64,000 bases of DNA, from contig OW240917.1 of NCBI GenBank assembly GCA_933207985.1, positions 239,828,051 to 239,892,050 of the forward strand, given 5' to 3'. The position numbers and the translations under genes are program-made. The first letter of the stretch is position 1. Each line of letters opens with the position of its first letter. This DNA comes from Pelobates cultripes. Taxonomy: Eukaryota > Chordata > Amphibia > Anura > Pelobatidae. Shown piece after piece: positions 23,815-35,535 of the stretch. The notes beneath the pieces are model-generated. The model searched no databases. It worked only from the letters and a program-made list of their open reading frames with translations, and had not been told where the DNA came from.

Positions 23815-23916
23815 GATTTTGGGGGACTGGATTTTTCTGTGAAAACCGGGTATTTTTCAGCAGGTGAAAGGAGTGTTTAGCATCATTTCAGGATTTGTAA
23901 AATAAGTATGGAGAAC
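23815..23916 (-). other. CDK5R1: CDK5R1 5'UTR part of exon 2 with splice acceptor
   Basis: Reading on the minus strand, a long pyrimidine tract ending TTTTCATCTAG stops at 23917, so the coding exon probably begins at 23916. This matches the known two-exon structure, with a non-coding first exon. I could not locate exon 1. The 5'UTR contains one short upstream ORF (listed next). Confidence 0.75.
23857..23886 (-). other. Upstream ORF in the CDK5R1 5'UTR
   Basis: ATGATG followed by seven codons and TGA (peptide MMLNTPFTC), ending 42 bases before the p35 start. Both ATGs lie downstream of the inferred splice acceptor, so they should be in the mature message. The effect on translation is unknown. 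Confidence 0.6.
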
Positions 23917-24445
23917 CTAGATGAAAAAGAAGAAGAAAGAAATATTTCACAGTTTATATAAAATGTCAAAAGCTTAATTGTTAATAATCCCTTGAACTTC
24001 CCCTTTTGCATTACATTTTATAACATAACAATTTGATAAATCTCCCCCATTGTGACTGCCTGGATGTTTGAGGGTACTGTACTGTGTGTCCTTTGGGCTT
24101 TCCTTTGGTTAGGAGGATGAGCATGGTCCTAGCCTAGGGGACCGTTGATTTTAAAGATGACCTGAATTAAACCAAGGCTTATTTCAGTAAAATAAACCAG
24201 AATAGGGCCAACAAAGGATTATGGGAAATACAGTTGCAGAGCAGCTGGATATAAAGTGTTTGGCCACCTATGCTACTTAACATAATATGGATATATCGGG
24301 GGGGTTTTACAGTTAAGCAATAGATTTTTGATTTTATGTGGATATGAAACCAAAGTCCCTCTAAGACATTGAGAGAACAATTATGAAATGGAGACATGGA
24401 TTTATGGTCATATTATATCATTAGTAAATATTTATTATTATTATT

Positions 24446-24612
24446 CAGGGTTATTCGCTACAAGTGGGTATTTTCTGGACTGTAACGTGAATTAAAAGCA
24501 AATTTTAATTTTAGGTTACAAAAAGCTGAACTAGAATCATAGACTTATTTTAGCCAAAAATTAAAAATTCACTTTGAATTGCCAGCACTTCACATTTTAG
24601 TGAAAAACCCTT
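24446..24612. mobile_element. MITE with CAGGGTTATTC termini
   Basis: Left CAGGGTTATTCGCTA and right TTAGTGAAAAACCC are inverted partners, with further complementarity inward (AAAGCAAATTTTAATTTT / AAAATTCACTTTG). It has no coding capacity. Confidence 0.55.
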
Positions 24613-25754
24613 AAAATGTGCACATATTGTGCATTCATCAGTTAGCGCGCTGACTAAACTGATTGATTGTTCTAAGAAATCAAAGACAGACACTAAGGAG
24701 ATAAAGGAAGCCTCTTTGGAAAGGTGACTGCGTTGTCACATGCTTTGTTACCAGTCTGTAAAAGAACAAAATGGCAAAGACATGTGAATTTCAGAACTAG
24801 GACAAAAGTATGGAGAAAGTCCCCATCGTCAACTCTGACCACAACTTCAACAACAACAGAACAAGTGGCAAGTGCGATATTTCAACTGAAAATGTCCAAA
24901 GTTGCCCTTAGCTGTCGTTGGACCAGAAACCTCGTGTTTATAGTCCAACAACAGCTAAAGGGGACCAAAACGGATGGTCCTAGGTTAAACCTCAAAGTGC
25001 TGGGTGGGTTGCTTGATGTTCAATGTAAATCAAGGACACTAAATAACAAAAGTCCATTCCACATGTTGCAGTTTACATCAAGGTCTGAAATCTATGGACC
25101 AGTCATATACAAGAGCTTAGGACAGGGGACATGTAATGGTGAGAAGATGTGCAACAAGGCACTGAGTTCTTGCATTTTACTGGAATGGTTTGTGCATGAC
25201 CTGTGCTGATGGATTGCTTTAAACATCACTGCTGTCCTACGTGATGTTCTCTTTAACAAGGATGCAGTACAGTTGTTTTTTGGGAGGATACCAAAGTGTG
25301 TGTGGGGGGGCAGATTTTGGATTATCTTTTGGGATATGTGGGAGAAATTTATCAATCAAAAATAGTTTTAGAAAGGAGGAGGATGATGCAAAGCACTGCT
25401 ACTTTATCAATAAAAAAATTATAATTTGTCTGGGAAAAGGAACAGTGTAATAATTAGGAGAATGGCAACAATCATATTGGAATTCCAATAATGTATTAGT
25501 GATGGTTTAGAAAGGGAATTGGTGTAATGGATGAGGTTTGATAGAAGAAATATACGAATATGAATTGGTCGTTGAAGTAGGAATACAATGGTGTGAAGAT
25601 GGCTCAATCATGTATGCAAGGTCCATAGGTCGCACAAGCAGATGCTAAGAGTTGAATTCTATGAGACACATTAGCATCCTGTCTCTAACACCATATGTCA
25701 GTATGAAAGCGAAAATGTTGGCTGTTGTGGGTATAGCTTATATTTAGAGCTACA

Positions 25755-26319
25755 TTAAAGGAACACTATAAGGTCAGGAACATAAACATATATTCCTGAC
25801 CCTATAGTGTTCAAAATACTATCTAGCCCCCCTAAATATAGTAAAATGTTACCTTTATTCCAGTCTGCTGGCTCTGCCCCTGATCTGCCTGCTTGGCTGA
25901 CATACCCAGAAATGATTATCTCAGCCAATCACAATACTTTCCCATATGAAAGCATTGGATTGGCTGAGATTGTCAATTCTGATGATGTCAACCAAGGAGG
26001 CAGGTCGATGGGCAGAGCCAAACACCACCTTGGCCAATCAGCATCTACTCATTGAATCATTGAATCAATGCATCTCTATGAGGAAGACCAGTGTCTCCAT
26101 GAAGAGGGTGGAGACACAGGATGTCAGCACTGCTCCAGGAAGCAGCTCTAGCAGCCTTCTGAGGAGTGGCCACTGAAGGTATCCCTAGGTTGTAATGTAA
26201 ACACTGCATTTTCTCTGAAAAGACATTGTTTACTGTAAAATGCCTACATGGACTGACTATGCTCACCAGAACAAATACATTAAGCTGTAGTTGTTCTGGT
26301 GACTATAGTGTCCCTTTAA
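25755..26319. mobile_element. T2-like MITE, subfamily C
   Basis: TTAA-flanked; left AAAGGAACACTATAAGG, right GGTGACTATAGTGTCCCTTT. Internal hairpins include TCAGGAAC...ATTCCTGACC near the left edge and CCAATCACAATACTTTC / GAAAGCATTGGATTGG around 25925-25975. Confidence 0.85.
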
Positions 26320-28384
26320 GTCGGGAGGCAGTGAAATAATACTTTATTGAAAGGGTTATATGTGCACGGTGTAGCCTGCAAGCAAAATGGGTTAGGTCTA
26401 ATGCAGTGATCTAAAAAATATAAAATGAAAAATAGCACCAATGACTTGGGAAAGGAATATGTGTGAACATGACCAAATAGATTTTGATGTGATAAGGTCT
26501 ATGCTTCTATAACTAATCTTAAAAATCTGCTAAGAAGTAGACCGTAGCAAATTAGCAATATGTGCATGCATTACAAAGAGGCTAAGATTATTGATGCAAA
26601 GTAATGACTGTGAAATTGTGCGTTGTGTTGGGGGAGGAAGACTACTCTCTTTATGGGAGTGTGCCCTCAAGAAAGGTGGTTATAACAGGAGGGGTAGGGT
26701 ATATGCAGGATGGCACTAAATAAAATGGTTGGTGGTATTTGAAGATTTAATTTAAGAGGTTACGGCTATTGACAAGTAAATGGAATTATAAATGAAGGTT
26801 TATCAAGAAGAGTTATTGCCATGGTGATCGGGGTGTTTGCAAGTGGGGGAGTGGGGGGGGAGGCTTGAAGGGGTGGGGTAGATCTGTGACAGTATGGAGG
26901 CGCAGCTGTTAGCATGGGTGGAAATGGGGGCTATATTATTAAGGTGGATGGGGTATTTGCAGAAACCATGGCTCTGAGCAATGAAAGAGAATTATAAAGG
27001 CGGAGGCCATTTTGAAGCGTAATGGTTTAGAGTTGGGTAATGTGTTTGTCAGACCCACCAGATCTGCCTTGAGACATGACTCCCTCAATTGCTTTATTTA
27101 GTTGCACAAGACCCTCACCAACATGTTATATGCAGATAACAAAGCACCCAAATCTCATCATTGTCACAATTTACAACCAAAATACCCCAAGGAAGCCTGG
27201 GGGCCTTGTCATCTCTACACGACACTGGGCTCCCTCATGTAATTGAGCAGACAATGAAAAGAAGAGCTGCCATGCTGTATATACAGCATTAATATGCTGC
27301 AGGGAAGATGTCAAATAATCAAGGTGGCTGGTCTACTAAATTAACTGTTTTGATTGCAGTATATGGAGCCTGCACACTGCAAGGCAGAATCTCTCATTGT
27401 GTTGCCCATTATCATGAAGAAAAAAACGTTTGTCCAAGAAACATGGTGGATACAATATGTCAAACACAGGGCATCAGATAACAATATTTAAGCTGTATTC
27501 ATTAGAAAATCTTGCAGACCCTTGCAGAAACAAGGGTCTGAATGTATTTGCATTCAGCAGAAGATCTGATCTGTTAACAAACATGTCATTATTTAGCAGA
27601 AATCCCCATAATGATATATACCCTGCATGTCAAACCACACCAATAATAATACAGTGAGAGACAGAATGAAGAATTACCTTGTGGATTTAGTGAATCAGAT
27701 TTAGCAGCCTGACGGAGAGCAGCTGAACACAGAGTAACCTCATTACTATGGAGAACCTATTGTTCTTTGCATCCATTAACAATGATCCTATGGCATTTCA
27801 GCATGCCAGAAACTCAATTATCCTGCAGTCATTTAGGAGAGGGAGGTGGGGGGAGAGGGAGGTGGATTGACACTAGTGCAGATTGCAGAAGGACCACTGG
27901 AACACTGCTTGTTTATGTACACATTCTATTAACCTTTTCATTCCCAGGGAGATGGGAGCCACCACTCCCCTGTCACTGAATAGATTACAGGCACACTGCA
28001 AGGCAGGTTATGAATAATAAAACATTTAATGAACAGTAACCCCACAGCCATCATCACTAATTGGATAACGTGAGAGGGGCGATCATACCTCTGAAATGCC
28101 GGTGTCCAATTATTTAATCCAAGAGGTTCTTCTTACCCCCTCCTGCTTCCATCCCAGCACAATACCTCGAATGCTGGACCAGGTTTGGGGTGCAGCAAGG
28201 TTAGAGAGTTCGAATTTGTATCCAGTTTATGACCTGAACTGGAATAATAATAATCATTCAGATTAGGGCTTTCATTTGATCTGGGGCTGGATCCAGTTGG
28301 TTCCGATCACATCAAGCTCTCATTAAAGCAGGTCCAGGCTGCAGTCCATTTAAATCAGGGTGCAGAGGCTTCTGAATGTATATA

Positions 28385-28404
28385 TGATGATGATGATGAT
28401 GATG
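28385..28404. repeat. (GAT)n microsatellite
   Basis: About seven GAT units. Confidence 0.9.
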
Positions 28405-28432
28405 GTAAGCTTTGCGGTCAATTCGCTGGGGA

Positions 28433-28525
28433 TTAATCCACGATGGCTTTGTTCAGGCTCAACAGCCCATCTTCCAGTGTCTCCAGAGGACCTTGTTTAT
28501 TGATGTACTGTTTGTAGGTGTCTGC
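28433..28525 (-). CDS. Candidate terminal exon, 30 residues, unidentified
   Basis: On the minus strand, CACAG is followed by 30 codons and TAA. The frame reads ADTYKQYINKQGPL, then ETLEDGLLSLNK, AIVD. It is dense in amphipathic-helix residues and lies in repeat-poor DNA. The order aromatic-x-x-Y-[LI]-x-K-x-G-x-L-[DE]-T-L also occurs in the N-terminal helix of MYCBP, and Y-I...GL-x-x-L-x-K recalls DPY-30-type docking helices; this is a remembered resemblance, not a search result. Against it: the pyrimidine tract before CACAG is poor, and no upstream partner exon was found. The frame also stays open through CACAG into upstream codons without an ATG. It may be chance, a pseudogene piece or a real small exon. 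Confidence 0.22.
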   Translation of the reverse strand, partial: ADTYKQYINKQGPLETLEDGLLSLNKAIVD

Positions 28526-28698
28526 CTGTGTGCACCGTGCGAGCACAGCTCCGCCTACACTATGTACATAGAGCCTTGGAACATCTGTCCTTCTTTATGA
28601 CATAGAGACAATGGCTTCAGCCCTTCCCACTTCCGAGGAAGCACCTGCAGTTCCACTTGATGACCACTAGAGGAATTCCACTCCTAGCCTGGTAGACA

Positions 28699-29251
28699 TT
28701 AAAGGAACACTATAGTCACCTAAATTACTTTAGCTAAATAAAGCAGTTTTAGTGTATAGATCATTCCCCTGCAATTTCACTGCTCAATTCACTGTCATTT
28801 AGGAGTTAAATCACTTTGTTTCTGTTTATGCAGCCCTAGCCACACCTCCCCTGGCTATGATTGACAGAGCCTGCATGAAAAAAACTGGTTTCACTTTCAA
28901 ACAGATGTAATTTACCTTAAATAATTGTATCTCAATCTCTAAATTGAACTTTAATCACATACAGGAGGCTCTTGTAGGGTCTAGCAAGCTATTAACATAG
29001 CAGGGGATAAGAAAATCTCAATTAAACAGAACTTGCAATAAAGAAAGCCTAAATAGGGCTCTCTTTACAGGAAGTGTTTATGGAAGGATGTGCAAGGCAC
29101 ATGCAGGAAGGTGTGACTAGGGTTCATAAACAAAGGGATTTAACTCCTAAATGGCAGAGGATTGAGCAGTGAGGCTGCATGGGGCATGTTCTATACACCA
29201 AAACTGCTTCATTAAGCTAAAGTTGTTCAGGTGAATATAGTGTCCCTTTAA
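28699..29251 (+). mobile_element. T2-like MITE, subfamily A
   Basis: TTAA-flanked, nearly the same sequence and orientation as 2145-2699. The right end reads GTGAATATAGTGTCCCTTTAA, with one change in the terminal repeat. Confidence 0.88.
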
Positions 29252-29323
29252 TCCTCCATATTGCAATGGGGTAAAAGGGGCTGTTTTGACCCCACTCATT
29301 TTGTAATAATGTACCAGGAGTTC

Positions 29324-29324
29324 A

Positions 29325-29369
<45 letters not shown>

Positions 29370-29370
29370 G
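29324..29370. repeat. (ATT)n microsatellite
   Basis: About 15 ATT units. Confidence 0.95.
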
Positions 29371-29659
29371 AGTTTATTCAGTAAACAGCAAAAAATTAGG
29401 CAACATTCTCCAACTCTGCTATAGTCAGGGCTTGGATTATTTAGTCTACGTTTTGCAATTTGGTTTCCTGATTAATAATTATTATTTTTATTGACATTTA
29501 TACAGTGCCAATTTATTCCATATCATTTTAGAAAAAGGGGAATTTAACAATCAATGAGACCATTACAAAATGTTACAGAAACAATCGGTTGATGACGACC
29601 ATGCTCAAGAGAGCTTACAGTCAATTCACTGCAATTCCGTGTTAAGAGACTAAATTTAA

Positions 29660-29870
29660 ATTTTATTAAAGACCCGGAGGCTCCTATTATGCTGCATTCT
29701 TTCTTTAATTCCCTCAGCAGCAAAGAAATATTATTTGAAAATTTAACATTTGAACAGTTATAAACATCATGTCTGACAATGTTCGCTTAGCAACATGACC
29801 CTCCAATCAGTGACATCCCTCTCCTATAGTAAGCGGAGCATCAATGACCACTTCCTCTTTCTTTGCTGCT
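29660..29870 (+). repeat. DIRS left inverted terminal repeat
   Basis: Matches the reverse complement of 35283-35488 with about seven differences by eye over roughly 205 bp. The outer edge reads TTTTATTAAAGACCCGGAGG. The right repeat has GACACGG at the same place. Confidence 0.92.
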
Positions 29871-30799
29871 TCCCTCAGATAAGTACACCTATCACAGTGC
29901 TCTAAGACTGTGACACTCTTCTGATTGTATTATATTTTATCTTTGGTTATAGCCATGTTTATTTAACATATTCATATAACTGTGTGGTACCTTTAAATGC
30001 TAATCCTTACTTTTGTGGTACCTTTAATAGTTATTAAATAATATCATCTGTTATTAATCCTGTGACAGAACCCTATATTTTATTCTTAAATCATTTTGCT
30101 TACATCCACTGTGTGTTGTGATTAACATTATTCAAGGTGCTTGTCAGTTGCCGGCTTTCTGTTCCGGCTGACGTCGCTTGTCACGGGGATCTGATTCCCA
30201 TGTAACCGCGCATGCGCATCCCATCTGAGGCACCCGGCGGCCATCTTACAACCTGACTGTTGCGCCCGTTCGGAACGGTTTCCGATCGCGCGCTCAGCCA
30301 TTGCTGAGCCGTCCCATTATCAGGGCTGCTGCTCACTACGGTCACCTCGTTCCTGAAGCACCTTGCCCCCTCTTTCGCCGCGGCAGCATCTGTTAGTTTC
30401 ATTTTCTTATGCGGCAGCCATTTTCTCGCCGTTTTCCCACCGTTTTACTCTGAAACGCCCACTCCATCCTCTGGTCGGAGTGGGTGTTCAGAATTAATGG
30501 CGGACGGTTCTCCTTCTATGCTCTCCCCCCCTTTTTAGTGGCTGTGAGTAATTACTATTAATAAATAAACTTTCCTTCCTCACATTCATTTTCTGTCATT
30601 TCATAAAAGGCATTCTCTTCTGGGTTACTTAACCCAGTACATCCTAATATTTCAATAAAACCTTCTTTGCCTTTACCACTTTCTCTCTTAATATGCAGTC
30701 CCCCAATTAATTACCTGGGCCATCTGGGACCCAATCTGTTACCCAACCTTCCTTAGTTTTACATCATTTGCTTGTTGGGGATGAGACTGTTTTTCCCAC

Positions 30800-32400
30800 A
30801 TCTGAGGAAATTCAGACAATTATGGACACTACTGTGTCAAAAGCCTTGGCTTCTGCAATGGACATTATGTCCTGTCAAAATCTTTTGCACATGCGATATA
30901 ACAGGCTCAATCAGCGGTCCCTCCGGCAACTATACCAGCCGTGATACCCGCAGACTCTCACCCTACACACCCCGGCCGCAAGGCCTCGGCAAAAATAAAG
31001 CACTCATCCAAAAAACAGATGGACAGTTCTAAACCTGTCTCAGATGGCGCGAATAATAACCCACCTCGCAAACGAGCCTCTAGCCGGGCAAAAGCGGCTA
31101 GGCATTGGAAATGGGCTAAAGCCCAACCAGATTAAACTGAGTCCAAACTCAGCTCAGATGAGGAGAGTGCGTTGTCATCAGATCAGTCTAATGAGTTATC
31201 TGACTTAGATTCAGATTACGGATTTGGCGAGGATTCAAAAGCCTCTAACGATTTTCATACCGCAGGCACATCTAACCCTGACCTAAATAAAGGGGATAAA
31301 ATAATCGACCCGCAGGGCGAACCCCTATTTGAACCCAATGATTTGCGCCACCCCCGCTCAGCGGAGTGGTCGCCAGCGGAACATGTGGCACAATATGTGG
31401 CATCCCGGGTCCGCAAGCCTCTAGATAAGGCGGCCCGAAATAAGCTAAGGGCTGAATGCCCACTGTTCCTGACGAGGCCTGTAAGACACCCCTAGTTGAT
31501 CCCAAAATAATCCAGTTCTTGAGTAAAACGGGATGGAAGCCGAAAAAAGGCTTGGATTTTTCATTATATAATTGCCAGGACAAGGTCCTAGATATATTGG
31601 GACCAGCAAGCAAAATATTTGAAGCCATGGAAGAATCCTTGGTTCGAGATGAGGTCATAGACTGCCTCACGATTAGAGGCTGGATCCAAAGAATTATATG
31701 CCTCATTGGCAATGCTAATACTGCTCTTGCCACAGAGCGCCGGAAATCTATCCTACTAAAGATAGAGCCTAAACTTATTCATATGGCAATCACAGAACCA
31801 GGCCCTCAGGCTAAAGGTTTCCTCTTTGGAGACTCATTTGTCAAAGACCTGGGCGCATATGTCCAGACATTTACTGCCTTGGACAAGGCACAATTAAACA
31901 TGAAACGGGTGTTCCACCCAAAGGTTTTTTCCGGGGCCAGCAGAGCAAGGGGCCGTCTGTCCGGCAGAGCTCCTAGAGGTTCACGACAACCGAACCGAGG
32001 CTTCTACATGGGGAGAACCCCCTTTCCAGAGCAGAGGTCCACCCCGACCTTCTTCCCTCAAAGAGGCAGACCATGGGTGTCTAGAGGCTCACAAGGCGCT
32101 CCTTCCAGAAGACGTCCTTACGGTAAGCTACCTACCTCAATTTTCTTCTCATGTCACAGTTGGGGGCAGACTGACACATTTTTCCCATGTCTGGGCTCTC
32201 ATTACCTCAGATATCTGGATACTCAAAGCAGTCCACTGATATCTCATAGACTTTATATCCCTACCTATCCAACAATCCCCGCCCAGGGAGATTGTTTTGT
32301 CCCGATCAGATACTATCCTCGTCTCCGAGGAAATCCAAGAGTTGGCATTCAAAGGGGCTATTCTAGAAATCCCGATGTATACCCCGGGTTTTGTGAGTAA
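30800..32400 (+). pseudogene. DIRS gag-like ORF1, broken
   Basis: Frame pieces at 30941-31135, 31172-31495 and 31456-32400. The first is basic and proline-rich, the second acidic (SSDQSNELSDLDSDYGFGED). The third carries the globular part (TGWKPKKGLDFSLYN to ALDKAQLNMKRVFHP) followed by an Arg/Gly-rich tail (SGASRARGRLSGRAPRGSRQ). This order is usual for DIRS ORF1. An in-frame TAA at about 31134 and a frame change near 31460 interrupt it. Confidence 0.75.
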
Positions 32401-34026
32401 CCTGTTTATTGTCCCCAAAAAAGGTGGCGGAAACCGCCCGGTCATCAACCTGAAATGTCTAAATTCCTATGTAAATTACCAACATTTCAAAATGGAAGGC
32501 ATTCATTGCCTACGAGATCTGCTCCAACCATCGGACTGGATGGTGAAGCTCAATCTACAGGATGCGTACCTCACGGTGCCCATCAGGACTACTTGCAATT
32601 CACTTGGCAAGGAAAAAAATGGCGATTCCGCTGCCTTCCTTTCGGTCTCTCTTCCGTGCCTTGATGCTTCACCAAGCTCATGAAACCAGTGGTCGCTCTC
32701 CTTCGCAGTCGAGGGATTCGTCTAATCATATACTTGGACGACATCCTCCTGCTGTCCCAATCAGTGCCCCAACTCCATACTCCATAACCTTACTACAGAA
32801 TCTAGGCTTCATTATCAACTGGGAAAAGTCCATACTAGTTCTCACTCAGAGGATAGAGTTTCTAGGACTCCTAGTGGACTCAATAACACAAACCCTATTC
32901 TTACCTACCTCCAAGATGAGGAATATCAAAAAAAAAGATAAGGCGTGTCCTAGCCTCCCCGCAGTTATCTCTCAAAAGCCTGGCCCATGTCATTGGACTC
33001 CTGGCTGCCTCCATACAGGCCATTTTTCCAGGTCCCCTCCATTACAGAGCCCTCCAACACCTACAGGCGTCATACCTCAGGGCAGGCGCCTCATATGAGG
33101 ATACCCTAACGCTAGACACAGAAGCGAAAGAAGAACTCCATTGGTGGCTACGACACATGGAGGCGTGGAATGGCAAAGCCATTTTCGGCTCGGCCCCAGA
33201 GATAGTCATAGAATCAGACACGAGTTCTTACGGATGGGGAGCTCGTTGCGGAGACGTCTCCACAGGCGGGAGTTGGTCGGACTTGGAATCCACCTTGCAT
33301 ATAAATTGCTTAGAACTCCTAGCGGGGTCATTTGTGATCCGCAGCCTATCCCCGACCCTATCCCAGTGCTCAATATTACTGAAAATGGACAACATATCAG
33401 CGGTCCGTTATATAAATCATCTGGGAGGCACGAGATCCAAAATCCTAACGAAATTTGGCTCGGGACTTCTGGCAATTTTGCCTTCAACACAACATCGCTG
33501 TCAGGGCAGAATATTTACCAGGGTTGTCCAACACTACAGCGGATTGGTATTCCCGTCACCTACGGGACTCCAGCAACTGGCACCTTGACCCCCATATCTT
33601 CCGCTACATCTGGGACCTATGGGGCCCTCTAACTATAGACTTGTTTGCCTCTCGCTTGAATACCCAACTCCCGAATTTTTTCAGCTGGAGACCAGACCCG
33701 AAAGCTTTGGCTACGGATGCATTCTCCCAAGACTGGTCCACCACCAGGAATTATGCATTCCCTCCATTCGCCCTTATCCCGCGGTGCCTGCTTCACTTGC
33801 GACGCCACTCAGGCTACCTAGTGATAATAACCCCCATCTGGCCATCACAACCCTGGTTCCCTCCGTTACTAGAGATGGCTATAGATCGCCCAAGACTCCT
33901 CCCGGACTCCCACTCCCTCCTACGGGACCCCGACGGGACCGCCCATCCCCTGATCCTCCAGGGCCTCCTCCGCCTCACGACATGGATAATTTCCGGGGAC
34001 CCTGGGCAATCGAGGGACTTTCGTAA
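32297..34026 (+). pseudogene. DIRS reverse transcriptase / RNase H, broken
   Basis: RT fingers and palm are visible: FIVPKKGGGNRPVINLKCLN, KLNLQDAYLTVP, then in another frame FTWQGKKWRFRCLPFGLSS, and the catalytic YLDD at 32731-32742. The TGG expected after SSVP is TGA (32662-32664). The thumb, GFIINWEKS...RIEFLGLLVDS, is in a third frame. RNase H-like sequence follows (ESDTSSYGWGAR, then INCLELLAGSF, then KMDNISAVRYIN). A further frame change near 33455 leads to AEYLPGLSNTTADWYSR and the typical DIRS tail (DLFASRLNTQLPNFFSWRPD). At least four frame changes plus one stop. Confidence 0.85.
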
Positions 34027-34796
34027 TTGACTCTCCGACTTCTCGAGGGCGCATGGGCACCCGGCACGAGACAGTCTTACAAGTCTGCTTGGCGCACATG
34101 GGATGATTGGTGCATGGCAAGGGGTGTGGATCCCCTATCAACTCCTGTGACGACCGTCCTCCAATTCCTAACCTCCCTCTATGAGGATGGGAAAGCTTAT
34201 CGGACGGTGAACCTCTACCGATCAGCGATTTCAGCCGGCCATGCCGGCATTGACGGTAACCCGGTTGGGCGACACCCACTTGTCTGCCTTCTCCTCCGCG
34301 GCATCCGATTCGCAAGGACACCTTTACCTCGTTATTCCTCCCTCTGGGATGTCTCACGGGTGTTGAATTTCCTGACTGGGTGGCCAGACAACGAAGCTTT
34401 ATCCCTAAAGCAACTCTCGGCTAAACTGGTCATGCTGTTATGCCTAATCTCCTGTAAAAGAGTATCAGACGTTAGGGCCCTCAATGTCAACGCCCGCTCC
34501 TTCTCCCCGGACGGAGTCGTCTTTGACATTTCGCGGAGGACAAAATCCTCACGGTCGGTCCGATACCCGACTTTTCCCACGAAACCACTCCTGTGCCCAG
34601 TAGCTTGGCAGGCATTGATTCCTCCATTTTTTCTCCACATTCAGTTCGTGGCGCCATGGCCTCCAAAGCTTCCTCTGTGGGTTGTCGTTTGGAAGATATA
34701 TTGAAAGCAGCGGATTGGTCCACGGAAACTACTTTCCGTAATTTCTATTTCAAAGCAATCCAACATTTCACAGAAGCCGTGATATCACAGCTTTAA
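34027..34796 (+). pseudogene. DIRS tyrosine recombinase, broken near the active site
   Basis: The N-terminal core-binding part runs from LLEGAWAPGTRQSYKSAW to about 34330. The first catalytic Arg is in SCKRVSDVRAL. The second box, HSVRGAMAS (His at 34638), and the NFYFK tyrosine near the end are in a different frame from the first part. About 50 residues normally present between the VAWQAL and AGID segments appear to be missing, suggesting a deletion not divisible by three near 34600. The frame ends SQL-TAA just before the internal complementary region. Confidence 0.83.
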
Positions 34797-34799
34797 ACT

Positions 34800-34892
34800 A
34801 GCATAATAGGAGCCTCCGGGTCTTTAATAAAATTCAAGGATTTTACAATTATCATGACGGAAAGTCATGATTTTATTAAAGACACGGAGGCG
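34800..34892 (+). repeat. DIRS internal complementary region
   Basis: The first half (AGGAGCCTCCGGGTCTTTAA...) is complementary to the outer edge of the left terminal repeat. The second half (TCATGATTTTATTAAAGACA...) is complementary to the outer edge of the right repeat and its extension to 35525. In DIRS elements this region templates completion of the ends through a circular intermediate. Confidence 0.9.
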
Positions 34893-35282
34893 AGTATTAT
34901 CCCACCCACTCGCCCCTAGACGGCTTGGATGTGGGTTCAGGTAAGTTACAGACAACCCATGGCAAGTTCAATTTGACGTTACAGATGCCACTGCATACCT
35001 ACATTACTCTAGAGTACTGCTTAAGGATGGGCTTTATTTGTCACTGTTATCAGCAGGCTACTAGTCTTTTACTAGTCATACTAAGTTTATGAATTGTTAT
35101 CAATGTTTAATCGGACGATCGAGCCTCTATAAGATGACAACCCTCGATTTCTGGACATTACCATATTTTCTTGTTTCTTTTAGCGTGACTTGGTTGAAAA
35201 GAAGTCCATGAAGCTCAGGCATGAGTCCAGTTAGTTTGTTTGTCGTTTTTGTTTGGAGTTGAATTATTCTTCGGGATTCGCA

Positions 35283-35525
35283 AGAAAGAGGAAGTGGTCA
35301 TCGATGCTCCGCCTACTATAGGAGAGGGATGTCACTGATTTGGAGGGTCATGTTGCTAAGCGAACATTGTCAGATATGATGTTTATAACTGTTCAAATGT
35401 TAAATTTTCAAATAATATTTCTTTGCTGCTGAGGGAATTAAAGAAAGAGTGCAGCATAATAGGAGCCTCCGTGTCTTTAATAAAATCATGACTTTCCGTC
35501 ATGATAATTGTAAAATCCTTGAATT
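35283..35525 (-). repeat. DIRS right inverted terminal repeat with outer extension
   Basis: 35283-35488 pairs with the left repeat. The last 37 bases (CATGACTTTCCGTCATGATA...) are absent from the left end but complementary to 34832-34865 in the internal region, as expected for the longer right end of a DIRS element. Confidence 0.9.
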
Positions 35526-35535
35526 CTCTAAGTTT

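Larger units (their letters stand above)
29659..35525 (+). mobile_element. DIRS-type tyrosine-recombinase retrotransposon, structurally complete but decayed
   Basis: About 5.87 kb. It has inverted (not direct) terminal repeats, an internal complementary region near the right end, and in order a gag-like region, reverse transcriptase/RNase H and a tyrosine recombinase. These are the defining DIRS features: replication by RT and integration by the recombinase without target duplication. 29871-30770 is a GC- and CpG-rich untranslated leader. Several frame changes and at least one nonsense codon make the copy non-autonomous. Confidence 0.93.

Noticed and set aside
24724..25209. 161-codon plus-strand frame
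   Set aside because: Low-complexity Thr/Ser stretch, no known domain, no splice sites or conserved neighbours; treated as chance.
30120..30540. CpG-rich block as a CpG-island promoter of CDK5R1
   Set aside because: It lies between the left terminal repeat and the gag-like frame of the DIRS element, so it is the element's leader.
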